From: Fervidobacterium sp. UBA5837
GTDB lineage: Bacteria; Thermotogota; Thermotogae; Thermotogales; Fervidobacteriaceae
Length of the DNA: 27,067 nt
Assembly: GCA_002432805.1 (NCBI GenBank)
Contig: DJGV01000017.1
Coordinates: 36,930-63,996 of the forward strand
Direction of reading: 5' to 3'
Shown: positions 15,202 through 22,851 of the stretch, piece by piece
How the letters are laid out: each line of letters opens with the position of its first letter
Position numbering within the stretch: position 1 is the first letter of the stretch
Made by a program: the position numbers and the translations under genes
The notes under the pieces: generated by a model
Told to the model about the DNA's origin: nothing
Seen by the model: the letters and a program-made list of their open reading frames with translations, nothing else
Databases searched by the model: none

Positions 15202-16023
15202 ATGTATACCTTGAATAGTGGAAATGATGTAAAATTTTTGGTAGATACTCATGCTCACTTGCATATGAATCAGTTCGATGCGGACAGGGATGAGGTGTTG
15301 AAAAGGGCTAGTACATTAGAGCTTGTCATAAACGTTTCTACAAGTCTTTCTGACATTGAGGATACCATAAAAATCGCAAATCTGTGTGACAATACATTCG
15401 CAGCCATAGGTATTCATCCACACGATTCCAAAGATGTTGGTAATGATTATCTTGATATAATTCAAAAAAAGATAGATACTCAAAAGAGAGGTAAGAGGAT
15501 CATTGCTATCGGTGAAATCGGTCTGGATTATTTTAGAAATATGTCACCGATAGATACGCAGAAAAAGGTCTTTGCAGAGCAACTTATGCTTGCTCAGGAA
15601 AACGATTTGCCAGTGATTCTCCACATTCGAGATGCTTACGAGGATGCTTACGACATACTAAGAACAGTTGGTATACCCGAAAAAAGGGGTATTGTCCACT
15701 CATTTAGCAGCGATGAAAATTGGGCAAAGAAGTTCGTAAAATTGGGATTTAGACTGGGAATTGGTGGGCCTATCACATATCCGAAAAACGATTTGCTGCG
15801 AAGTGTGGTCAAAATAGTGGGTGTAGAGAATATAGTTACCGAAACAGATTGTCCTTATTTGCCCCCTCAACAGTATAGAGGAAAGCGCAACGAACCAATT
15901 TACGTTTCGTACGTTGTCGATACGCTGAATGATATCTTTGAATGTGACATCTCTGCGATAATCTTTGAAAACGCACTGCAACTTTTTGGATTGACAAAAG
16001 TCGGTGGAGTGGGTTTGAGATGA
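15202..16023 (+). CDS. TatD-family metal-dependent deoxyribonuclease (273 aa)
   Basis: This is an amidohydrolase-fold nuclease. The family signatures are all present: DTHAHLHMNQF with His17 and His19, IGEIGLDYF with the bridging Glu, VILHIRDA, GIVHSF, and TETDCPYL near the C-terminus with the metal Asp. TatD proteins act as 3'-5' exonucleases or AP-type nucleases in DNA repair and turnover. The ATG at 15202 lies very close to the G6 run at 15194-15199, so the TTG at 15211, with about 11 bases of spacing, is an alternative start. The stop overlaps the ruvA ATG (ATGA). Pairing with ruvA and, further on, a DNA glycosylase gives the operon a DNA-repair flavour. Confidence 0.92.
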   Translation: MYTLNSGNDVKFLVDTHAHLHMNQFDADRDEVLKRASTLELVINVSTSLSDIEDTIKIANLCDNTFAAIGIHPHDSKDVGNDYLDIIQKKIDTQKRGKRIIAIGEIGLDYFRNMSPIDTQKKVFAEQLMLAQENDLPVILHIRDAYEDAYDILRTVGIPEKRGIVHSFSSDENWAKKFVKLGFRLGIGGPITYPKNDLLRSVVKIVGVENIVTETDCPYLPPQQYRGKRNEPIYVSYVVDTLNDIFECDISAIIFENALQLFGLTKVGGVGLR

Positions 16024-16577
16024 TCGAAGCAATAACCGGAAAGTACATTGGTAGAAATGAAGGTAATCTGTTAGTTAAAACTGGGAATTTCGTATTAAGG
16101 ATAGTATCGGACCTCGATAGCTTTTCTGACCGTAAGGAAAACGATGAGATAACAGTTTATACGAAACTCATACTTACCCAAGACGATATATCGATCTATG
16201 GCTTTGATTCAAAGAGCAAAAGAACCATCTTTGAAAAGCTTATAAAAGTATCGAAACTCGGTCCCAAAACGGCAGTCAAAATCCTCTCTTCAACAACGGG
16301 AGAATTTCTCTCAAATGCAATAGCTACAGGAGATGTCGAAAAACTTGCGTCTATACCCGGAATTGGTAAGAAAACTGCTGAAAGGATTGTGACAGAACTA
16401 AAAGACGAATTTGAACCATCCGAGGTAGATGATGTATCCGTTGAAGCAATAGAGGCTTTGATTTCATTGGGATACAGCAGAACATTGGCAAGAAATGCTG
16501 TAAAGAGGGTTGGAAAGGAAAAGGATGTTGCCAAAGTGATAAGAGAAGCTTTGAGAATACTCTCGAGTGGTACATGA
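16020..16577 (+). CDS. ruvA: Holliday junction DNA helicase subunit RuvA (185 aa)
   Basis: RuvA binds four-way junctions and loads the RuvB motor. The N-terminal OB fold begins MIEAITGKYIGRNEG. Two helix-hairpin-helix motifs follow, KVSKLGPKTAVKIL and LASIPGIGKKTAERIV, then a flexible acidic linker and domain III (SVEAIEALISLGYSRTLARNAV), which contacts RuvB. Length is close to the usual 190-200. The ATG at 16020 overlaps the tatD stop. Neither ruvB nor ruvC is nearby. Confidence 0.96.
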   Translation: MIEAITGKYIGRNEGNLLVKTGNFVLRIVSDLDSFSDRKENDEITVYTKLILTQDDISIYGFDSKSKRTIFEKLIKVSKLGPKTAVKILSSTTGEFLSNAIATGDVEKLASIPGIGKKTAERIVTELKDEFEPSEVDDVSVEAIEALISLGYSRTLARNAVKRVGKEKDVAKVIREALRILSSGT

Positions 16578-16672
16578 TTAACAAACGTGAATGGTCCAAA
16601 AGAACAAAGGGATGATACTATGGGGTAGATGCGATCGGTGGCGTTAGTGCTAGACCCGCAATAGTCAACCCT

Positions 16673-17188
16673 ATGTTGGGTTACAGACTCGATCCGGGAG
16701 AACCGGGAATACCTTCTGGTGCCCCTGCGAGCCAAAGTGTGCTGAGAGTGCTTAATCAAGAATTAGCAAACTACATGGATTTTAAGAAACAAGCTGCTGA
16801 GCAAGGTGGATTTGTCATTGGCGGTGGCATATATTTGGATTTGAGAAGGCGTGGTTCTTTTCTTGCCGCTGTTGCCGGAAAAACAAAGGTCTTCATGTAT
16901 CTACCCGGTGACAAGATGGGGCAGAATGCAAAGGTCCCAAGTCAAGAAGATAGTGGCTCTGCGCAGAACAGTATTGAAAATGGCACATCTGTCAACGATG
17001 CAAAAAAGACCGAAGTAAGCAGAAAAATAGACGAGCTGTACAACAAACTTGCCATGTCAAACGACCCATACGAAAGGCAACAATTAGAACAGCAGATAGT
17101 GATGTTGACTATGGCGATGAACGCACTTGTGGCAGGAATGAAAATGCCAGAGTTTTTAGTTGGTATGTTATTAAATACAGCAGTTTAA
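16673..17188 (+). CDS. Protein of unknown function (171 aa from first in-frame ATG; likely starts upstream)
   Basis: I do not recognise the family. The visible product has a Gly/Pro-rich start, a helix near residues 25-45, a GGFVIGGGIYLDLRRRGSFLAAVAGKTKVF segment that looks like beta strands, a polar linker (about 85-115), and a helical Met/Leu-rich C-terminus. The ATG at 16673 has no ribosome binding site. The same frame stays open upstream from 16616 and encodes a plausible VDAIGGVSARPAIVNP lead-in. A good start signal (AAAGGG, then ATG at 16620) lies just ahead, but in the neighbouring frame, where it meets TAG after two codons. A -1 slip on GGGG, or one missing G, would join them. It sits between ruvA and the DRTGG-like gene in the same operon. 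Confidence 0.7.
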   Translation: MLGYRLDPGEPGIPSGAPASQSVLRVLNQELANYMDFKKQAAEQGGFVIGGGIYLDLRRRGSFLAAVAGKTKVFMYLPGDKMGQNAKVPSQEDSGSAQNSIENGTSVNDAKKTEVSRKIDELYNKLAMSNDPYERQQLEQQIVMLTMAMNALVAGMKMPEFLVGMLLNTAV

Positions 17189-17226
17189 TGGAGTCACTAT
17201 ATGGAGTCACTATAGTGATATCAATA
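17188..17226 (+). repeat. Tandem 13-bp repeat with palindrome ahead of the DRTGG-like gene
   Basis: ATGGAGTCACTAT occurs twice in tandem (17188-17200 and 17201-17213), starting in the stop codon of the unknown gene. A weaker third unit follows (TGATATCAATATAG at 17217-17230 matches 10 of 14 positions). The second unit runs into the perfect 12-bp palindrome TCACTATAGTGA (17207-17218). There is no T-tract, so it is not a standard terminator. Confidence 0.75.
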
Positions 17227-17271
17227 TAGTTTAAGCATGCTACATTGTCTGATAACCGAATGGAGGGATAC

Positions 17272-17604
17272 GTGTTGAAATTGTCGCAAATAATCGAAGA
17301 AGTTGGATTAAAAAGTGTATATCTACACAACGATTGCGAGATAGAACATGGATATGTGGGAGATTTGTTGAGCATTGTCATGCGTTCTGCAAAAGAGAAT
17401 TCCATTTGGATGACTGTGCAGAGCCACGTTAATATCGTTGCTGTAGCTACATTGACAGGTATCAGGGCTATTGTATTGTGTGAGGGGATGGAATTTCCAG
17501 AAGATACACTTCAAAAGGCGCAAGAAGAGGGAATAAATTTGCTTGTAACAGACGAAAATGCATACAGAGTCTCTGGAAAGATTTACTCACTCAATGTAAG
17601 ATAA
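17272..17604 (+). CDS. DRTGG-like regulatory domain protein (110 aa)
   Basis: This small single-domain protein resembles the DRTGG-type proteins encoded beside electron-bifurcating [FeFe] hydrogenases in Clostridia and Thermotoga. The best-matching stretch is SIWMTVQSHVNIVAVATLTGIRAIVL and then a typical KAQEEGINLLVTDENAYRVSGKIY end. DRTGG domains occur in phosphotransacetylase and CBS proteins and are thought to bind ligands; the ligand here is unknown. I chose GTG 17272 because GGAGG (17262-17266) lies five bases upstream; reading from TTG 17245 would place that site inside the gene. It is the first member of the DRTGG-PHP-HATPase trio, 30 bases ahead of the PHP gene. Confidence 0.78.
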   Translation: MLKLSQIIEEVGLKSVYLHNDCEIEHGYVGDLLSIVMRSAKENSIWMTVQSHVNIVAVATLTGIRAIVLCEGMEFPEDTLQKAQEEGINLLVTDENAYRVSGKIYSLNVR

Positions 17605-17634
17605 GTCAAATAAGATATCATAGAAAAGGTCGAA

Positions 17635-18390
17635 ATGATTGGAATGGCTGAGAGTATTGGAAATGAATTCTTACCTAATGAAAATAAAGTATACAAGGCT
17701 GATCTACACATACATTCTTGTTTGTCCCCTTGTGCAGATTTGACGATGGTTCCATCTACTGTATGCACAAAAGACATTGATATATTGGCAATAACAGACC
17801 ATAATACCGCTGAAAATGTAGCGGCTTTTGTTTGTTTGTGTAAAGATAAAGTTGTGATACCTGGAATAGAAATCCATACGTTTGAGGATGTGCACATACT
17901 TGGCTATTTTTCAACACTTTCAGATGTAATGGAAGTTTCTAAGATTGTGAGTGAGAACACGAATCCACTTCCATACGATCCTGAGACATTTGGGTATCAA
18001 CTCTTGCTCAACGAATCGGAAGATTTTGTAGGGATGCTCGACAATTATCTGGGATTTCCAACGAATTTAAGCATAGATCAGACGATCGATTTGATTGAAA
18101 AACATAATGGATTAGCTGTTTTTGCTCATGCTGATCGAAAGTTTGGTGTTATTTATCAACTTGGCATACTACCGAAAAATGCACACTTCGTCGAAGTGAG
18201 AAAAAGGGAAACTTGGCAAGAACTGAAAAGTACTGGTCACATAGTGCTTACATCTTCAGATGCGCACATTCCAGACGAAATAGGTTCGAGAAAAATCTTC
18301 TTCCAAAATGATGCATTCAGCGGTAAAATTGATACGCACAGTGTTATCTCAGCTGTGGCGTTGGGGAGGTTTAGAACAATTTGGGATTGA
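17635..18390 (+). CDS. PHP-domain phosphoesterase (251 aa)
   Basis: The product is a PHP-superfamily metal-dependent hydrolase. The metal motifs are intact: ADLHIHS (His25, His27), AITDHN (Asp55, His56), GIEIHT (Glu79, His81), FAHADR, and SSDAH near residue 220. Family members hydrolyse phosphate esters; the substrate of this branch is not known to me. An AAAAGG site lies five bases ahead of the ATG at 17635. A second ATG at 17644 is possible. Its last 10 bases overlap the HATPase gene, so the two are likely coupled. The combination with the DRTGG-like and HATPase genes is the same set I recall from hydrogenase operons. Confidence 0.88.
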   Translation: MIGMAESIGNEFLPNENKVYKADLHIHSCLSPCADLTMVPSTVCTKDIDILAITDHNTAENVAAFVCLCKDKVVIPGIEIHTFEDVHILGYFSTLSDVMEVSKIVSENTNPLPYDPETFGYQLLLNESEDFVGMLDNYLGFPTNLSIDQTIDLIEKHNGLAVFAHADRKFGVIYQLGILPKNAHFVEVRKRETWQELKSTGHIVLTSSDAHIPDEIGSRKIFFQNDAFSGKIDTHSVISAVALGRFRTIWD

Positions 18391-18932
18391 TAACACTTTC
18401 AGACCATCTACACGACATAGCAGAGAATTCAGTGAATGCAGGTGCAAAAAACGTAACTATTGTCGTTGAAGAGACTTCAGAAACTTTCTTCTTTTCCGTT
18501 GAAGATGATGCAGGAGGTATACGACCAGACATATTTGAGAAGATATTTGACCCCTTCGTCACTACGAGAAAAAAGGAGATACGGAGGGTAGGACTTGGTT
18601 TGCCATTTCTCAAGCAAGCGGCAGAAACTACCGGTGGATATGTAAGAGTAGAGACTGCGTTTGGAAGGGGTACAAAGACTGAAGTGCTGTTCTACAAATC
18701 GAACATCGACTGTCAACCAGTTGGAAATTTACCACAGACCTTCCTCGTTTTGTTACTCAACGGTGGAATAGAATGGTACATAAAGAGATGCTACAATTCA
18801 AATTTCTATGAAATAGATACACAAACACTATCAAAATACGTTGGCCAACTCGACTCTCCAGGCAAGATAAGTTTAGTATCTGACATGTTGGAGGAGTTGG
18901 AAAACTCATTGATCGAAGAAGAAAAAATCTGA
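18381..18932 (+). CDS. Stand-alone HATPase-domain protein, anti-sigma/kinase-like (183 aa)
   Basis: This is a GHKL ATP-binding domain without a histidine-containing dimerisation domain. The N-box is HDIAENSVNAGA, the G1 box DDAGGI, the F-box IFDPFVTT and the G2 box VGLGLPF. It could act as a serine kinase of the SpoIIAB/RsbW type or as an ATP-dependent switch. The C-terminal 65 residues contain FYEIDTQTLSKYVG, similar to the tail I recall in the hydrogenase-associated family. The start is TTG 18381, about 11 bases after GGAGG (18365-18369), inside the end of the PHP gene. It is followed after 21 bases by bamA. Confidence 0.82.
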   Translation: MGLITLSDHLHDIAENSVNAGAKNVTIVVEETSETFFFSVEDDAGGIRPDIFEKIFDPFVTTRKKEIRRVGLGLPFLKQAAETTGGYVRVETAFGRGTKTEVLFYKSNIDCQPVGNLPQTFLVLLLNGGIEWYIKRCYNSNFYEIDTQTLSKYVGQLDSPGKISLVSDMLEELENSLIEEEKI

Positions 18933-18953
18933 TCTCGTAAGGGAGGGAGTTAA

Positions 18954-21164
18954 GTGAAAGTAGTAAAAAGATTGTTTGTATTAATGTTGATCACATTTTC
19001 TGCTTTTGCATTTTCATTCACACTTAAAGATGTACAGTTCGATGGGCTCAAGACTGTGACAAAGGATGAATTGTTGTCACTGTATCAAAATTACCTGGGT
19101 AAAGATGTGAATGAAAATGCCATAAACGCTATACTATCATCCATCGACGAAACTGGCTATTTTGAAAGTATCGATTACGAACTTGCAGATGGCTCAGCGA
19201 CGGATACAAAGATTTTGAAGATTAGACTTGTCGAGAATGCACCGGTAAAGAAGGTCTCGATTGAGATAAATGGTCCCGGGCTAATAAGTGTGGAGACTTT
19301 GCAGAGTTCAATTACTCTACTTGAAAACAAACCATTCAGCTTTACGAAATTCTGGGAGAGTATAGACAAGATTGCAAGTGCTTATTCAAGCCAAGGTTAC
19401 ATGGTTGCAACACCGCGCAGTCAAGATAAGTCCTTTGCCTTCGTCTACGTGACTGGCTCAGTTGACGATGATGAAACGGTGATATTCAAAGTAAACGAGT
19501 ACGTACTCTACGATGTCAATTTTGAAGTGCTCTCCCAAGATGATGAATTCAAAAAGGAATTTGAAACAATTCAGAGTAAATTGAGCATCAAAAAGTATAT
19601 CGATTATGAAAAAAAAGACTGGTTCATGAAGTTATTCGATAGTGAGAAAGATTACGTGATGACACTTCAATCACTTCAGACCCTATTTCAAGATTTGGCA
19701 AAATACATTTTTGTAAAGATTATCAACGTATCCACCCAGGAAGTAGAATCAAAGTATCCAGCAAAAGTCATTACCTTGACGGTTACGGACAATACTGTAC
19801 TGACCCAACCAGTCTACTTGAAGGGGATAAAGACAAAGGGTAACACGTTATTTACACAAAGCGAATTGATTGGCGAGACTAGTGAGGGCACGTACACAAA
19901 TCTTACAGTACTTAAGAAGATGCAAGATGTAAAGGATAAGTACGACAAGGCCGGATATTTCATAGACTTAAATCTTGAAGCTGGTGATGATAATACAATC
20001 AATATATTGATAACTGAACTGAAAGTAAGAAACGTGAAGGTAGAAGGAAATAGCGTCACCAAAGATTACGTCTTCAACGATTTAATATACGTCAAACCCG
20101 GTGATTTTCTTAAGAGAGATGCATTGCAACTGACTTACACGGAAATTTACAAATCTAATTTCTTCGATTCAGTAGATTTTAACATACAACCCGTTGAAAA
20201 TGACAATTCACTTGTTGACGTCGCAGTAGTACTTACAGAAAAGGCTAAGAAATTCGATTTCCAAGGTGGAGTTGTGTATGCGCCAGTTACAGACAGCAGT
20301 AAACAGTGGTGGGAAGGTATTGGCGGTATATTGTCACTTTCAACAACAAATCCAACTGGAAACGGCGAGAATGTATCGCTCAATTTCCAAAGAGACTTTA
20401 CCTCGACAAAACTGTCATTTACTGGTGGAATAAGGAAACCATTTGAATGGCCAGTTATATTGAGTGGTTCCGTTAATTATCAGAATGTAACATCAGACGG
20501 TACAACGACGACAAATGTCTCCTACTCAGCTGGATTGAATACATTGAAGACACAGCTTGGTCAATTCGGTATCAGTGTAAAATACGAAGACACAACGGAA
20601 TCTAGCGAGACAAGTGTCACTTTGAGTACACTTTCTTTCCCAATCAGTTACGTCTACGAAACACTCGATAATCTTTATGTACCGATGAAAGGGTACTCAT
20701 TCTCATTGACTGGCACAAAGTATTTGCCAATATCCGTTGACGGTTCCGATGCACTCAGTTATTCTGCAGAATTGACATTACATTTTCCACTTACAAAAGA
20801 CATATCATTTGCATCAAGAATACTTGCAGGACAAGTATTCCAAACGTCTGGAAAAGAAATAACTTACAGCTTAACTGGACTAAACCAAGTGAGAGGTGTA
20901 AAAACAAGCCTAACAGGTTCTGCAATTGGTTTGACTAACAACGAAATACGATTCAAACAGGAAAATTCACTCACTTATTTCTCGTTATTCTACGATGTTG
21001 GATTCGTATCGAGTGAATATGATTTCCAAAACATTGAGATGGCGTTTGGTGCTGAATTGGGAATCAATGTGCCAATGTTTGGACTAATAAGGCTTGGTTT
21101 TGGTGTTCCAGTAAATGCTCCAACCCAGCCAGATACATTCATACTAATTGGTAAGACATTCTAA
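18954..21164 (+). CDS. bamA: Outer-membrane assembly protein, Omp85/BamA family (736 aa)
   Basis: Omp85 proteins insert beta-barrel proteins into the outer membrane. A signal peptide (about residues 1-21) precedes several POTRA domains. The clearest are the first (about 22-95, FTLKDVQFDGLKTVTKDEL) and the last two (about 287-436, with LKGIKTKGNTLFT and VRNVKVEGNSVTKDYVF). A C-terminal 16-strand barrel of about 300 residues ends in Phe. The lid-lock motif appears as VRGV rather than VRGY. A region at about 155-285 does not read as a standard POTRA and may be lineage-specific. The start is GTG 18954 behind GGGAGGGAG. Its place in an operon with cytoplasmic repair and regulatory genes is unusual. 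It could also be a TamA-like paralogue. Confidence 0.9.
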   Translation: MKVVKRLFVLMLITFSAFAFSFTLKDVQFDGLKTVTKDELLSLYQNYLGKDVNENAINAILSSIDETGYFESIDYELADGSATDTKILKIRLVENAPVKKVSIEINGPGLISVETLQSSITLLENKPFSFTKFWESIDKIASAYSSQGYMVATPRSQDKSFAFVYVTGSVDDDETVIFKVNEYVLYDVNFEVLSQDDEFKKEFETIQSKLSIKKYIDYEKKDWFMKLFDSEKDYVMTLQSLQTLFQDLAKYIFVKIINVSTQEVESKYPAKVITLTVTDNTVLTQPVYLKGIKTKGNTLFTQSELIGETSEGTYTNLTVLKKMQDVKDKYDKAGYFIDLNLEAGDDNTINILITELKVRNVKVEGNSVTKDYVFNDLIYVKPGDFLKRDALQLTYTEIYKSNFFDSVDFNIQPVENDNSLVDVAVVLTEKAKKFDFQGGVVYAPVTDSSKQWWEGIGGILSLSTTNPTGNGENVSLNFQRDFTSTKLSFTGGIRKPFEWPVILSGSVNYQNVTSDGTTTTNVSYSAGLNTLKTQLGQFGISVKYEDTTESSETSVTLSTLSFPISYVYETLDNLYVPMKGYSFSLTGTKYLPISVDGSDALSYSAELTLHFPLTKDISFASRILAGQVFQTSGKEITYSLTGLNQVRGVKTSLTGSAIGLTNNEIRFKQENSLTYFSLFYDVGFVSSEYDFQNIEMAFGAELGINVPMFGLIRLGFGVPVNAPTQPDTFILIGKTF

Positions 21165-21194
21165 ATTCCGACATATTATGCATTAGGTGAGAAG

Positions 21195-21821
21195 ATGGCA
21201 GATATAACTGATTTAGTAAACCATTTGGAAGGAATAAGAGATGAGGCAAGGTCACTTGTAGAAACAAGATGGGAAGAATTTGAAAACCTTAAAAGAAACG
21301 GCGATGAAGAGGAATTATTTGCTGAACTCAGCTTTTGCGTGCTAACTGCAAATTGGAGCGCTCAAGGTGGCATAAAGGCTCAAAATACAATAGGAAAAGG
21401 CTTTGCAACATTGCCACAAGAAGAACTTGTAGAAATGCTCGTAAGTGTCGGACATAGGTATCCTCAAGCACGTGCTCAGTACATAGTGTCAAATAGATGG
21501 ATAATAGGTCGTTTGAAGGCACTTATCGAAGAACCCGATCCCAGAGAGTTCCTTGTAAAGAATGTAAAGGGGTTGGGATGGAAGGAGAGCTCGCATTTTT
21601 TGAGAAATGTTGCATTCTGTGATTATGCAATATTGGACAAACATGTCTTGAGAGTAATGCAGCGTTATGGACTAATAGACGAGATACCAAAAGGATGGAC
21701 GAAAAAGAAGTATTTAGATTACGAAGAAAGGTTGAAAAGGGTCGCAGAGAGTTTCGGAGAGTGTTTGGGAAAGTTTGACCTCTATTTATGGTATATGATA
21801 AAACATACTGTAGATAAATGA
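21195..21821 (+). CDS. ogg: N-glycosylase/DNA lyase, archaeal-type Ogg2 (208 aa)
   Basis: This enzyme excises 8-oxoguanine from DNA and nicks the abasic site. It is an HhH-GPD fold protein of the Ogg2 family. Catalytic Lys130 lies in GLGWKESSHFLRN and Asp148 in ILDKHVLR, which match Lys129 and Asp147 of Methanocaldococcus jannaschii Ogg. The protein ends in Lys208; in the archaeal enzyme the C-terminal lysine helps recognise the lesion. The ATG at 21195 is preceded by a GGTGAG site. It is cotranscribed after bamA and before the formimidoyltransferase leader. Confidence 0.93.
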   Translation: MADITDLVNHLEGIRDEARSLVETRWEEFENLKRNGDEEELFAELSFCVLTANWSAQGGIKAQNTIGKGFATLPQEELVEMLVSVGHRYPQARAQYIVSNRWIIGRLKALIEEPDPREFLVKNVKGLGWKESSHFLRNVAFCDYAILDKHVLRVMQRYGLIDEIPKGWTKKKYLDYEERLKRVAESFGECLGKFDLYLWYMIKHTVDK

Positions 21822-21859
21822 TATTTATCTCAAGTATCTCAGCAGTGGAAGGGAGGGAA

Positions 21860-21894
21860 GAGCACAATGTTTGTTTTATTGTATTATTGTGCTC
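21860..21894 (+). promoter_or_regulatory. Leader hairpin before the formimidoyltransferase gene
   Basis: GAGCACAAT (21860-21868) pairs perfectly with ATTGTGCTC (21886-21894) across a 17-base loop. The left arm contains the start codon of a 12-codon ORF at 21867, whose ribosome binding site GGGAGGG (21851-21857) stays outside the stem. No T-tract follows, so it is more likely a translational control element than a terminator. Confidence 0.55.
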
Positions 21895-21905
21895 GTATTA
21901 TATGA
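21867..21905 (+). CDS. 12-codon leader ORF coupled to the formimidoyltransferase
   Basis: ATG at 21867 follows GGGAGGG at about 10 bases and encodes MFVLLYYCARII before TGA at 21903-21905. That stop overlaps the ATG of the next gene at 21902 (ATGA). The downstream gene has no ribosome binding site of its own, so ribosomes finishing this short frame would supply it. The peptide has no histidine codons, so classical attenuation by histidine is not indicated. Confidence 0.5.
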   Translation: MFVLLYYCARII

Positions 21906-22810
21906 GACTCATCGAAAGTGTTCCCAATTTCAGTGAGGGAAGAAGAGAAGAAATCGTAAGGCAAATCATCGAACAGGCCAACAAGTATCCAAAAGTCAAA
22001 ATGCTTGATTGGTCGATGGATAGAGATCACAATAGGTCCGTCGTCACAATAGTTGGTGACCCTGACCAGGTCCTTGATGCACTGTTTGATATGACAAAAA
22101 AGGCTGCAGAATTGATAGACTTGAGGTATCACAAGGGTGAACATCCAAGAATGGGGGCAACTGACGTTATTCCTCTTGTACCATTAGTTGGTACAACAAT
22201 GGCAGAATGTGTAGAATGGTCTAAAAAACTTGGTGAGAGAATTGGAAGGGAATTGAACATTCCAGTCTATTTGTATGAGCGAAGTGCAAGTGTACCAGAA
22301 AGGGAGAATCTGTCTGAGATTAGAAAAGGTGAATTCGAAGGGTTCTTTGAAAAAATAAAGAATCCTAGATGGAAACCAGATTTTGGGCCTGAGGAAGTAC
22401 ACGAAACTGCTGGAGTGACCGCTGTCGGTGCCAGAGAATTTCTCATTGCATTCAATGTAGACCTTGGAACGAATAATGTGGAGATTGCTGATAAGATAGC
22501 TAAAGCCGTTCGAAATATCAGTGGTGGGTACAGATACGTCAAGGCAATGGGCGTTGAGTTGAAAGAAAAGAACATAGTCCAAGTATCAATGAATCTTATA
22601 AACTACAAAAAGTCACCGATATTCAGAGTTTTTGAGACGATAAAGAGAGAAGCACAGAGGTATGGTGTACCGGTTGTCGGGTCTGAGATCATAGGTATGG
22701 TACCTCTCCAAGCAATTGTAGATACATTCTCTTGGTATCTACAACTAGATGAATTCTCGATAAATAGGGTCATAGAGCAAAAGCTTATGGACGAAATCAC
22801 GAAAGATTGA
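21902..22810 (+). CDS. Glutamate formimidoyltransferase (302 aa)
   Basis: The enzyme transfers the formimino group of formiminoglutamate to tetrahydrofolate, a late step of histidine breakdown, or the reverse. The product matches the formiminotransferase N and C subdomains: ESVPNFSEGR at the start, DRDHNRSVVTIVG, the catalytic-His loop GEHPRMGATDVIPLVP with His81, and the TAVGAREFLIAFNV segment. No cyclodeaminase domain is fused, and no other histidine-degradation gene is in the window. I chose ATG 21902 because the product then begins exactly at the family N-terminus. A longer reading from 21818 would add 28 unrelated residues. It is the last gene of the rightward operon. Confidence 0.93.
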   Translation: MRLIESVPNFSEGRREEIVRQIIEQANKYPKVKMLDWSMDRDHNRSVVTIVGDPDQVLDALFDMTKKAAELIDLRYHKGEHPRMGATDVIPLVPLVGTTMAECVEWSKKLGERIGRELNIPVYLYERSASVPERENLSEIRKGEFEGFFEKIKNPRWKPDFGPEEVHETAGVTAVGAREFLIAFNVDLGTNNVEIADKIAKAVRNISGGYRYVKAMGVELKEKNIVQVSMNLINYKKSPIFRVFETIKREAQRYGVPVVGSEIIGMVPLQAIVDTFSWYLQLDEFSINRVIEQKLMDEITKD

Positions 22811-22822
22811 TAAAAAATCTTG

Positions 22823-22851
22823 GGAGATGCATTTGCATCTCCTTTATTTTT
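22823..22851 (+). terminator. Terminator of the tatD-to-formimidoyltransferase operon
   Basis: GGAGATGC (22823-22830) pairs with GCATCTCC (22835-22842) around a tight ATTT loop and is followed by TTTATTTTT. It begins 13 bases after the stop codon. Its right arm overlaps the -35 box of the next promoter. Confidence 0.85.

Noticed and set aside
15054..15202. Replication origin at the gene-direction switch
   Set aside because: Only an AT-rich palindrome is present; no DnaA-box cluster and no dnaA, dnaN or gyrB nearby.
15453..15461. TGATATAAT inside tatD
   Set aside because: A perfect extended -10, but no -35 and no start or gene boundary downstream within a sensible distance; likely chance in AT-rich coding sequence.
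16196..16759. Minus-strand open frame of 187 codons over ruvA
   Set aside because: Antisense shadow of ruvA and the start of the next gene; no start signal and no recognisable domain.
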